A DNA stretch of 64,000 nt from Kryptolebias marmoratus (taxonomy: Eukaryota > Chordata > Actinopteri > Cyprinodontiformes > Rivulidae), in assembly GCF_001649575.2 (NCBI RefSeq), contig NC_051439.1, forward strand, positions 15,404,233 to 15,468,232, given 5' to 3'. The position numbers and the translations under genes are program-made. Below the pieces are notes generated by a model. The model was given only the letters and a program-made list of their open reading frames with translations, was not told the DNA's origin and made no database searches. Of this stretch, positions 41,301 through 51,662 are shown in pieces (the stretch's first letter is position 1; the number at the start of each line of letters is the position of its first letter).

Positions 41301-44300
41301 GGGATTCCTCGGCATGTTCAGAAAGAGCTGGGTATGCTGCTAATCTTTGACACGTTGAACACGTTGCCTCTTAATTACTCATAGAGGAGTGTTTTATTTT
41401 TGGAATAAAGGGTTTTTATTTGTTTATCATAATAAAATCATGTGTTTTTCCTTCCTTCAGGTTTGGACAGAGTGGGCTGGACATTGAATCCGACAGTGAA
41501 TGAGGAGCAGTTTTACAATGGAGAGTCTGATATTAGTCCCACCATTGACGGACCACAGCATGAAGCAGGTTCCCCAAGTGAATCCGATGCCAGCCCTCAG
41601 GCCTCCAATATCGTCCATCCGCTCAGTAAAGAGAGAGTCGAGCAGCTCAACGCTGTCCATGCAGGTCACAGAGATGACCTGGCTCTGCTCGACCGCCTGC
41701 ATCCTCTTCTGACAGATGAGGAGAGGCCCCGGTCCTTGGCCGTCCCCTGGATGACTACTGCCTCCAGCCTCCAGCAGCAGCCGCCCAGTCCTGTCATGAC
41801 CATGTCGCCACAGGCCACCTACTTGTCCAAAATCATTCCCAATGCTGTTCTGCCGCCCTCCATCGATGTGGTGGAAATTAGCCGAGGTCGGAGTCGCAGC
41901 AGCGTGCGCACTGTCAGCAAGAGCAGCCTGGTGTTGTCCAGCCCAGCTCCCTCCCGTGCTTCTTCTAGAGCCTCTTCATCCAGAACCTCTTCCTCCAAAT
42001 TCACTTCCGCCTCCCGCTACAACGGTCCCAATCTGTCCGACACCTCCGGTTGGAGCAATTCTGAGTCATCAGACACTTTGGTATCTGACTCTTCAACCAT
42101 CTCCAGCAGCAGCACCCCTAGACAAAAGTCTCAGATTGGAGGTACTTCCATCAAGGAGAACACAGTTAATTTTAAGTCCTCTGATGGTACCTCAAAGGTC
42201 ATCATTAAGGGAGACCAGGTAACGAAAGATGGGCAGTTTGCACGTAGCCTCTCTGTCATGAAGCCCAAAAGGGCTCCTCCTCCTCCAAACCGCTCCTATT
42301 CCCTTCACAGTAAGATGAAACGACGGTCACGAGATCTGGTAGAGGTTAGCATGACTCCTGGAGAACCTGTTCCAAGTGAGGAAAATGGAAAAAACAATCC
42401 TGGTTTATCTCCAGACCCCTACAGGAGTGTAGAAAGCCCTGACTACCACGCAGACACCAGTTCTCTGGATGAATCAACAGGCTCTGCGTCGTTCACTCTC
42501 ATCAAATCTGAGCTCCAGGAACCAAAACCCAAGGATTCACATGCTTCACATAAAAAGCAACAGCCTCAAAGCAAAGTCATCTCTCCGTCCAGTGGATACT
42601 CCAGCCAAGATGGAACATCCCCACAAGTCTCCAAACAGTCTCACAGCACATCTCCAAAGCACAAGAACAACAATTTCTTGATGAAGCTTCATAGGTTATT
42701 TGCTGGATCTGCTGGTACCGTTTCAGCTCCATCCTTTCCGGCACCTTCAAAGGATGGTGAAAAGGTTGCACCCACAGTGCAACCTAAATCTGACACAATC
42801 AGCGTCAGCCCTTCTGTGCAGACCTTGAGAGAACTCTTCAACATCCCTCCCCCACCCAAAGTCCGCGCTCCACCACCTCCTCCCCCCGAGGTCTGGGCTC
42901 ACAGTAAACGCACATTTGAGTTACTCCTGGGACCCCCGGCTCCTGAAAATGTCTACGCCATCATAAAGAGGAATCCAAAGGACAGGAGACAACAGAGGCA
43001 GGCTCCCTGTGTGTCTACAGAAAGCTCTGTGAAAAGCTTAGTGCTGGAAAGAAAACACAATAATTCAACGGCGGAGTCTATAAACGGATCGCAAGGATCC
43101 GTACACGTGAACACAAAGACGGCTCAAGAAAGTGGGATTTTATATGCAGAGATTCACAAGGAGAACAATGAAAGGCTAGCTCCGAATGGAGGTTTGAAAG
43201 AAATCTGTAAAGATGAGAAAGTGAGAGTAAGCGATATGTTGAATGGGATGTTAGTGAAAGCTGTAGAAAAGCAGACCATAAAAGAAGAAGGTTGTCAGAA
43301 AGCATCCAGGCAGGTTACAGACGTAAACACTATCACAGATACATTACCCACCATTTCATTAGTACGTATTTCTCCGTCGCCGTCTCCTCAACTAGCAGAC
43401 CATCCAGTCCAACGCACTGATGGTGCTTCTGTCTCAAAGGTACGAGTTACATCACCTGAATCGCCCTGGCCTCCGCCTCCCCCACCAATGAATCAAAGGA
43501 GCATCAGTAAACCCGATGAGATGGATTTTCCTCTTCCACCTCCCCCATTGTTTGGTGAGGTGGGTCTAGTTTTACCTGTTCAGGTGCCACCAAAAGAGTC
43601 CATTCCTGGTAAGGTGGAAGTAGAACAAACCATGGTGGCCGCTGGGGATGAAGCACAGCAGCTGTCCATGAGTGTCCCTCCTCCCCCAGCATATACAGCT
43701 CCCCATCCACCAACAGCTCCAGCTCAGAAAGTTCTTTTGCCACCACCGCCTCCTGTGGGATTCACCACTTATGTCCAGGAGGTCACACCCCGGGTTCCTT
43801 CGCCAGATGAAGAAGCCTCACGTCCTGTAAATGTTATAGAAGTGGCAGCTTCCCCTCCCAAAAGGATTACTGCTCTTCCCCCTGAAGAACCCGAAAGCAA
43901 GCGTGACCCACCACAAAGTATTCCACCTCCACCACCTCTGCCGTCACATCTTCAGCTGTCAAATCAAAATCCTCCGCACAGAAACATCTCATTGGAACCA
44001 GAAACTAAAGACTTATCGAACAGTATTTTCATCGCCCCACAGAGTATTCCGCCTCCCATAGAGCCTCTCCTCAAACATTCAATCACAATTCACACAAACG
44101 ACGATCCAGCAACTGATGAAGCGCCTCCTTCTCCTCCACTGGAGTTCAAAAACACGCCTCCACTAAAAGAGGCAAAAGCACCCGTTCCTTCTCCGCCTGT
44201 TGGCATTCCTTTGCCTCCACCTTTACCAGAACAGATTCCTGCCACCATAAAGCATCAGTCCAGTCTTCTGAGCACAGAAAACCAAAGCCAAGAGAAGAAT

Positions 44301-45470
44301 TCTGCACCTGATCTACACAAGGAGCCGTCTCCCATTATCACCCCATCCCTTCTACAGAAGGTCAAGCTTCGGTCCATCAACAGCAGTCCCGAATCCCTCG
44401 AAGCTCAAGAGCAGGCCTCTGTGGCAGCTGCACACAAGGATCCCACCTCAATTATAACCCAATCCCTCCTGCAGGCGATCAAGCTTCGATCAGTCAGCAA
44501 CAGCCCTGAACCGTCTGAAGCTGCTAAAGAGGAAACCCCATCTCCCTTCCAGGTAGTCAAGCTTCGGTCAGTCAACAACAGCCCCGAACCTCCAGAAGCT
44601 CGAGAGCAACCAGAGCCCGAGGCCACAGTGAACCAGCAGCCTCCCAACAGACCGACTCCAACCTCTTCTTCCAACAATGAGGCTCCTCAGAAGCCTGTCA
44701 GAAAATCTCTGATCCTCCTCTCTCCACCTACAGTTGTCACACCAGAACCGTCCCAGTCTGCTGTGGTTCCACCTGCATCCCCATCACCTGTAGCCTCCCC
44801 TGTGAAAAAGTCTCCCGCCGCCACAGCCTCTATGAACCTACAAGAGGCCATCCGTCTGAGGACAGCAGCCAGATCAAAGGAAGGTCCTGCTTCTCGCCTG
44901 AGCCTGCACTCCCCAGTGTCACCCTCCAGCACCAGCCCCAGCTTCGTCTTCTCCAAGAGCAACAAAACCGTAGGAGTTGTGACCAAGCAAAAGCAAGAAA
45001 ACAAGGAAACGGATCAAAAGAAGTCGGAGGATTCCTCCGTGACTAAAGTGGCAAGTCAAGCAGAGACAAAGGCGGGATTAAAGATGCCACCACCTGTTGC
45101 AAAGAAACCAAAAAATAAGAGTAAAGATGTAGAGGCCAGTGAAGCTGTGGAGCAAACTGCAGGACAGGAAGCCCAACACGATGGTGTCAAAGGTAAGATA
45201 AATGAAAGAAATAAAACCTTAGTTTTCAGCTCAAAGGAGAATCAATTCATAGTGATTTTCACATCAAATAATCCAGTAGTTTACATCTCCCAATCTAATT
45301 TCAATTCATTTTTATTTTCATGGTTTCTGAGCAGCAATGCCACAGCTAAAATTCAAATTAGCTGGTTTATAATCCAGATCTTTTCCAGTCTAATTATGCC
45401 ACGTTTTCTATCTACAGATGCTGCAGAGGAAATAAACAGGACAGCAGGTACTGTTCAAGAGGAGACATGA
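26376..45470 (+). CDS. nhsl3: nhsl3 (KIAA1522), NHS-family actin/WAVE-associated protein
   Basis: NHS-family proteins bind the WAVE/Scar actin-regulatory machinery and act at the leading edge and junctions. The eight coding exons are 26376-26652, 39013-39027, 39957-40097, 40182-40225, 40311-40446, 41221-41331, 41461-45192 and 45418-45470, giving 1502 residues. Exon 1 is strongly basic (GKRGRKKRPRSFGLAFSWFK). Family motifs shared with human KIAA1522 are ENVFIEGSRSKYVEDLHTEA, STFRPLNS, PRHVQKELG, SPQATYLSKIIPNAVLPP (about residue 357) and SPSSGYSSQDGTSP (about 615). Polyproline stretches begin at about residue 700. A VKLRSVNNSPEP-type motif is repeated near residues 1200-1290. An acceptor at 26351 implies noncoding exon(s) upstream. 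The last exon could be spliced further at ACAGCAG|GTACTG. Confidence 0.9.
28030..28330 (+). mobile_element. SINE-like dispersed repeat
   Basis: It opens with a tRNA-like head (GGCGCAGTGGTTTAGTGGTT, then GTCGCCTCCCAGCAAGAAGG). It continues with the widespread fish repeat text GGGTTTCCTCCCACAGACC and CATGCATGTTAGGTTGACTG. The family name is not certain from memory. It lies in the sense orientation within the large nhsl3 intron. Confidence 0.6.
36315..36340. repeat. (GT)n microsatellite
   Basis: Thirteen uninterrupted GT units in the large nhsl3 intron. Confidence 0.95.
40609..40915 (+). mobile_element. tRNA-derived SINE with LINE-like tail
   Basis: A tRNA-like head carries an A-box-like TGGCTCAGGAGG and a B-box GGTTCAAGCCC. 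A unique middle follows, then the tail GTAAAGCGCTTTGGGGTCC and AAAGCGCTATATAAGTGC, which resembles L2-clade LINE 3' ends. It ends in a short (TGCAAG)n run. It lies in the nhsl3 intron between 40446 and 41221. Flanking direct repeats are not exact. Confidence 0.8.
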
Positions 45471-45819
45471 TCCTAAAGTCTGAAGGAGACCTCAGAAGGA
45501 CTATTTTTTAAAAGAAAGTCTTTGTGTTTGAGAGATAAGAAACTGGATTTGGATAGATGAAAATCTGATTTCAGAAATCCTCTGTTCTGGAGTGGTTGAA
45601 CTCGATTTTTATGGTGTGGGTCCTAATTTACTCCATTACTCTGTTTGCATTTTAGAGAGTAAATACTGGTTTTTGAGCTTTAAGTTGTGAGAGATGGTGA
45701 TATTCTGCCCTCTAGTGTCAAACAGTGATTGTACCACTTACAATATGTCCTGCTGAATCAAAACTTTAGACTTTTCCTTCTTACATTGGGATCTTTTTGG
45801 TAATTCTTCTGTAAATAAA
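45471..45819 (+). other. nhsl3: nhsl3 3' untranslated region with polyadenylation signal
   Basis: About 350 bases of noncoding sequence follow the stop codon, with AATAAA at 45814-45819. Confidence 0.6.
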
Positions 45820-46796
45820 ACCATATTTTGTATATTTAACATATGATAGTTATGGATCTGTTTTGCAGAGTTCTGTAAATTTTCCAAAAGAGTTTCCACA
45901 CCAATTATATTTGTTTAAAAAAAAAATAAGTTATTTTTTTTTCCTGCTTCAGGAGGGTTTGCATAGATAGAATGACCTTTTTGTAATAAGTGAAATCCAG
46001 ATATTATATAAATGTAGTTTTTGTATAAATGCTCAACTACATCCAAAGTTGTCAACTGAAGCGTCCCACTTTTAGGCATTTGCATGACGACGTCGGATAC
46101 AAAAAAAGCACAAATATTAGTTAAAATGAAGCACGTTTCTGCTGCTTTTATCCACTGATGGAGGCAACGCCTTCTGTTACTTTGTGATATAAACTTAACA
46201 TGTTTGAGAACTGTAATAGAGGAAATAATCATTTAAAGGAAAATTAAAGATTTATGGACAGACCAAGCTGTTTCACCTGAAATCTTCTTTTGTTTGCATG
46301 AATTCTCTGCTTCCTGTAGACAGAAAAGCTCCAATGTTTAGTAATTTAAAAACTTTGCTGGGATTGAGACATTATGGAATTGTGTTGGTAAAAAAAATTT
46401 AAAAAGTCAAAACAAGAAATAAAAACCATAATAAAGGCAAAAGTTTTCACCACAACCTTGAACTCTGTACCAAAAACAAACCTAAAAGGATCAGTTTATA
46501 CAGCTATATGCATATCTATTTTTTACAATTGAACAAATCTTTTACTTCTGAGATGTTTTAGCTTCAGTGTGGTTTATTTACTGTCAGACCTTAGTAGCAT
46601 TTTATTGGCACAAATCTAATTCCATACATTTTGTTATAAACAGAACTTGTATTACAAAACAAAAAAAAAATCAAAATATATTTAATATATCAACTGAAGT
46701 AGTTTTCTTCATATAGAAAATCAAAAAGGCAAACTCAGGAAAGGTGTAGTTTCAACTTAAGTAATCACAAGATGCTTGTCTGACTGCATTTCAACA
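45820..46796. other. Convergent intergenic region, no gene seen
   Basis: AT-rich spacer between the converging 3' ends of nhsl3 and the ZP3-like gene. A minus-strand polyadenylation signal (TTTATT, 46797-46802) marks the ZP3-like end. I see nothing else in it. Confidence 0.6.
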
Positions 46797-46851
46797 TTTA
46801 TTGCACAGAAATGAGTCAAACTTAGTGCAACACTAAAGCAGGAACCTTCAT

Positions 46852-47896
46852 TTACGTCCACGTGAAATACCAGGTTTCCTCGTCATCCGTCGGACTGCTG
46901 ACGGTTTTTGCTTGGATCTTTGGAAGCATCCTCCTCCTGTCCTTGTCACGTTTACATGCCCGAGGCTTTTCTCCGTCCTCCTTGGAGACAGCTGCTTCCA
47001 GCTCTGCATGGAGGCCAGCTTCCGATGGGACCATCTGCTCTAGCTGCAGCCGTGGACGAAGCGAGTCGTCTCTCTTCTGGTTCTCACGGATCCTCCGCTC
47101 CTCACTGATCTCATGCTCACTCTCCTCAGATCTGTCCTCCACCTCTGGGTGTTCTGAAAAATCCTTGTCTCCTGATCCGTTTTTCCAAATATTTAAGTTC
47201 TTCGCTTCAGATTCTTCTAAGATCTTCTCCTCGCTCAAAACGGATTCTCTCGTCACTGCAAAATCATCACTTTCTTTAAGCTGCTCCTTGTATTTCCTGT
47301 ATTTTTCTACATCTAAGCTCTCCCAGAGCTTCTGGTGACTCTTCATATTTGTGTAGTAATTTAGGTTTTCAGCTTCTCTTTCTCTGCTGATTGCAGAGAG
47401 GCTGACGGGCTGGATGTGACGCTCTGCTGCGTACGGCTGATCTGAGACCTGCAGCGGCCCACTACTGGCAAAACCTTTACAAATAAAAAAAGATCAAATA
47501 CTATTATGTGGGTCTTTTGAGTTCTCTTAAAATGTACATACTAGGACAAATAAAATGGAGATGCAAAATTTTGCAATTTGCCCATTTTTTTCCCCCTTTT
47601 AATTTTGACCAGTTTGTTAATGTTGACTTCAAATATCAAACTTGTTTCTCACAGTATAAGGTGGTAAAACATTTAAAGCATGATCTATCTCTTCATCACT
47701 TAAAGTAAAACTGCTCACTTAATCCAAAAAAAAAAAAAACCTCTTGAAATGAGCCACAATCAGACCAAATATGAGCTACATGTGTTTTGCCTTTTTGAAG
47801 GTTTTAAAAGGTGCCTTTTGATTAGCATTGACAACATGCCAATGATAATATGATCATGTGTATCCCTATTAAAAGCAGCTACATGTCCAATAAATA

Positions 47897-47928
<32 letters not shown>

Positions 47929-49578
47929 CACAAAGAGACCTGACAGACCTTCCATTAAGACCTTCTGTGGTTTGGAGTTTGCACATGTTGACTCGCAGCA
48001 GTCACACACAGAGTCCCAGCCGTGAAGAGCCCTCCATCTGTTCATCAAAAGGTATTTTAGGTTAGTCTGAAAACATGAATATAAAATATACATATGTGTA
48101 TCCATGCTCACCTGTGACCTTGGTAGGTGCAGGATTTGTGCACCCGCCCTGGACCCTCTGACGTGACCGATAACCTGCAGTGGATTCTGACCTAAAAACA
48201 GAAACCAGGCTTTAGCCAAGCTTTGCACTTTCACAGCTCCACAAACTCATTCATTAAGCTCTCGCCTCGGTCTCGGGGTGAACCGTAAACTGGAAGGCCC
48301 TGAAGGAGAATTTTATGGCGCCGTCTGTCCGAGAAACGAACTGCGAAGCCCCGGGGTCGTGCTTGCTGTCCACCATGCAGCTGCCGACACAAATTTGGAC
48401 AATGTGGATACAAGGGCGCACCCGGGACATCGAACCTTTTGCTTTCTGCAACGCATACCCAAAGTTGTCTATTATGGTGTATTTGAGGGAGGATTTGGAG
48501 GCCCTGGATGTTGTGGCGTAGCAGCTGTTGATGTAGAGCTTGAACCCGGGAGGCAGGTGAGGAGCAGAGACTTGGACATTAACGGTTTGTCCAAGCAGGT
48601 AGACCTGAGGCTTGGAGTGTGCCGTCCATGAATCTATGAATCCATTTATATCATATCATCACAAAATAAGCCAGCTAAAAAAAAAAAAAAAGCTACACTC
48701 TGATCAGATTTTTACCATCCATTAACTTGAGTTTAAAGTCCATGGGACGTCCTTTGAGCTTTTTACGCAGAATAACAGTTTGCCATGTGGGCTGTACGGC
48801 CAGCTGGTGTACAGAGTGATCCCTGCAGGAAAGCAAATATGGAAGTCTGTTAGCATTTACCGGGTTTTCACACAATCCGGATGACTTAAAAAGCGAAATA
48901 TCCAGTTTAACCTTTGATAATGGCATTCTATGTTGACACTTATCTGTTGCGCATTGGTTGGGAACCGTTTTGGTGAAGGCTCGTAATGGAGCACGTATCT
49001 GTAGACCAGATAACCTGGAGGAAGCTGTGCGTAAAGCGCATCGATCAGAAGCTGCGCTTTCAGCATCAAAAGGAACTACGTGTGTACGGTCTTACCTCGC
49101 GCGCGCCATCGCACTCTGTTAAAGGATATGTGAAGAGCAGGTCGCCCTGTAGCCCGAGAACCCCGTTGCTTTTGCAGCTGCTGCCTAACGTCAGCTCCTG
49201 CGCGTCCGCGCCTAGGCCGTAGAAAGCCGGCTTGACCCGCACCACGAAGTCGGTGGTGGAGCAGGTGACCGACACGTCCGGCAGGTAGGCGAAGTCCGCC
49301 TGGATCCTCGCCTCGGCCTCTCCCGGACGCAGGGACGGTGTTACCAGGGTGGTGGAGTGGAAGGACCTGCGCCAGCTGAGCTGAGAGAGCGGAGAGGAGC
49401 TGCCGGAGAGCCGCTGCGGGGATCGCCGCTCTGCCGCGGACGTTTTGAATCGTTTGGGTTTCTGCAGACCCGGTTTAAACCCCCTGCGCCCTTTGTCGAG
49501 CGTCTCCGCCGCGGACTTGAGCGTGCTAATGGATATAAGAGAAACAAACAAAAGGAAGAAATACCACTTTGTTTTCAT
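46852..49578 (-). CDS. ZP3-like zona pellucida domain egg-coat protein
   Basis: Secreted ZP-module protein; ZP3-type proteins polymerise into the fish egg envelope. The eight exons are 49578-49096, 49024-48912, 48822-48716, 48633-48459, 48380-48266, 48191-48112, 48037-47949 and 47474-46852, giving 594 residues. A signal peptide covers about 1-23. ZP-N starts near residue 101 with four Cys (106, 135, 156, 195). ZP-C has DSWTA at 235, Cys 272, 294, 336 and 352, then the CDCCESTC cluster at 369-376 and EGFASSGPLQV. Then comes a roughly 200-residue charged tail rich in Glu and Lys, with no transmembrane segment and no clean furin site. It is longer than typical ZP3, about 420 residues. Exon 5 must end at a GC donor (GAG|GCGAGA). 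The acceptor of exon 2 could alternatively lie at 49051. The exact ZP3 subfamily is not certain. Confidence 0.85.
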
Positions 49579-50749
49579 GGCAGAAAGACCGAAGCGCGTC
49601 TGTCCTCCACTTTCAATCAGCGCGTAAAAAACGCGTCGCGGCTGCAGCTGATCAGCGGATTAGACTGCAGGGCTGCTGGTTAAAAGGCCAGGTAAGGAAA
49701 CCAGAACCACTTCTCTTCTTCTTTCTTTTAAACAGATGATTCCGTAAAAAAACACATTCACATGAACACCCAATTAACCAAACAACTCCGTTGTTAATAG
49801 AAGATATTCTGATGTTGATTCTTGACTCAGTTTTCCTTTTTTATGTTTTCTTACACTTTCTTTTGCTAAATGCTTCTGCCTAATTTGTGTTATTTTAACC
49901 ATTTATAGCTATATGAAAAGTTTCAGCTCATTGGGGAGATGGACGCTATGATTTTTGGTTTTTAAAATTGTTACACTTTTCACAATATTTAACTTTATTT
50001 ATAAAATCTCCCTTTAAATCTGCTTCAGAATACTTTATTTTTGTCTTTTTATGCTACTTTTAGCTTTTAGCTACATTTAGCCATCTTTTGCTGCTTTTAG
50101 TTAGCATTTTGCTACTTTTAGCTAGCTTTTTGCTCATTTTACCTAACATTTAGCTGCTTTTAGCTAACACATGTTATCAGAGCAGTTTTTGGTTGAAAAC
50201 ACGTCTGAACTGTTCAGACTGATCCACATTTGGTTCTATAAAGTTTAGTAGCCGTCTCAATATATACTAAACATTAAAAACATCTTTTAGACGTTAATAC
50301 TTTTAAATAAATACTTCTAAATGAAAGCTAATCAGTAATGAAGTTAACTAAACTTAGTAGACCTGTTTTAGTCTGGACGGTCTGTAGTTTTCTTTTCAAC
50401 CAGGAAAAACTCGGTGACATATTTGGTGTTTTCGACTCAAATGAAGTTCCTAAAAGAAAAAAGAAAAAGCATCTTTGGCTTGAATTCATTTAAATGAAAG
50501 AATTGCAAGCGTACACCTCAGCAGGTTTTCTTTTAGTGCTGATTCACAAATTTAATGTCAAACTTTGAAAAAGTATTTACAGTTTATACAAACAGCAGCA
50601 TTAACACTCTGAGAACCACGGAGAGGCGGCGGTGGTTTCGTTCAACGCCACGCCAAAACCCCTTCAAAACACGAAACACTACGATTGGAAAAACGTTTCC
50701 AGAAACACCATGAGGTGGAAATGAGCAGGAACTAACCACCCCCTGCATT
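49579..50749. other. Upstream of the ZP3-like gene; intergenic, no gene seen
   Basis: A TATA-like CCTTTTAACC (minus strand, near 49680) lies about 100 bases before the ZP3-like start codon. The rest is AT-rich spacer holding a degenerate TTTTAGCTA repeat at 50051-50170. Confidence 0.5.
50051..50170. repeat. Degenerate TTTTAGCTA repeat
   Basis: Irregular copies of GCTACTTTTAGCTA and GCTGCTTTTAGCTAACA. It has the same word family as 18740-18852. Confidence 0.6.
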
Positions 50750-51662
50750 TTTATTAAACAATGTTCAACAAATTACACGTGTGGATGATCCTTTAAACTA
50801 AATAAATAGTTAAATAATGNAAAAAAAAATTAAAAATATGGCCCCCCCCCCCCCCCCTTCCTCTTGGGAAGTGACAAAATGGCTGCACTTCTTAGAAAAA
50901 CAAGAAAAATATTTGGAGTTCAACAGAAAAATCTCATCGCAACTATAAATACACGTATGTAAGGCAGTGATTCAGATATGTCAGTACTTCAGATGTACAA
51001 AAAATAACGCCTTTTCATCTTCAGGTAATTCAAGTGCACAAGGTTACGTCTTCATAAATGCTCTTCAGTAGAAATGGAGACGTTGACAAAGCTCCATTTA
51101 GTCAGTGGATGAGTGTTTGGGAGCCCCGTGGATCAGCTGATAACATAACATTCTCTGTAAACACCAAAGGTAACGTCTCACTCCTCGTCTGCACAAGTGG
51201 TGTAACCCAACAAATAAATACTTCATTCACCGCAGCGAAGTGTGTGACCAAGCTTTGAGGATGTAAAGCGGTCAAACGAGAGGAGGAAGAGGTGATAAAA
51301 AGAAACCTGAAAAGCTTCCGCAACATCCCAGTAAACGAGAACATCTTTGGGAAAAACTTGAGGTGGACTCATGGACACGTCTTTGCGCCGTGCTTCACAC
51401 TAACAACGATAAAAACTTGTTTTACAAAGTGGAACCATAAAAGCAAAAGATGCTTTTGCCGTCTGGTTTTACAAACTTCAAACTGTAGGTTCACATCATT
51501 CATGGATAAGTTAGGACACAGCTGGTGGTGAAGGCAACAGAAAATACTTCATACACAGGCCCGCCACTAGAGGGAGCCGTAACTCTTTATGACTCTCTCC
51601 AGGAGGCCGTTAATGCTGATGATGAAGCCGAGTTGGTCCTCTGTTGGTCAAGAAAAATGCTG
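50750..51662 (-). other. mfsd2a: mfsd2a 3' untranslated region
   Basis: About 0.9 kb of noncoding sequence follows the stop codon, up to a minus-strand AATAAA (TTTATT at 50750-50755). The extent is inferred from that signal only. Confidence 0.45.
50820..50860. other. Ambiguous base next to homopolymers
   Basis: A single N at 50820 is followed by a poly-A run and a poly-C run of about 18. This is a typical low-quality assembly spot, just downstream of the mfsd2a coding region in its 3' UTR. Confidence 0.8.

Noticed and set aside
45193..45417. Read-through of the nhsl3 large exon into the following sequence
   Set aside because: The frame stays open, but AAAG|GTAAGA is a good donor and the Ile/Phe/Asn-rich translation beyond it is intron-like.
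48287..48631. 117-codon plus-strand frame opposite the ZP3-like exons
   Set aside because: It is antisense to the well-supported ZP-C coding exons and their short intron.
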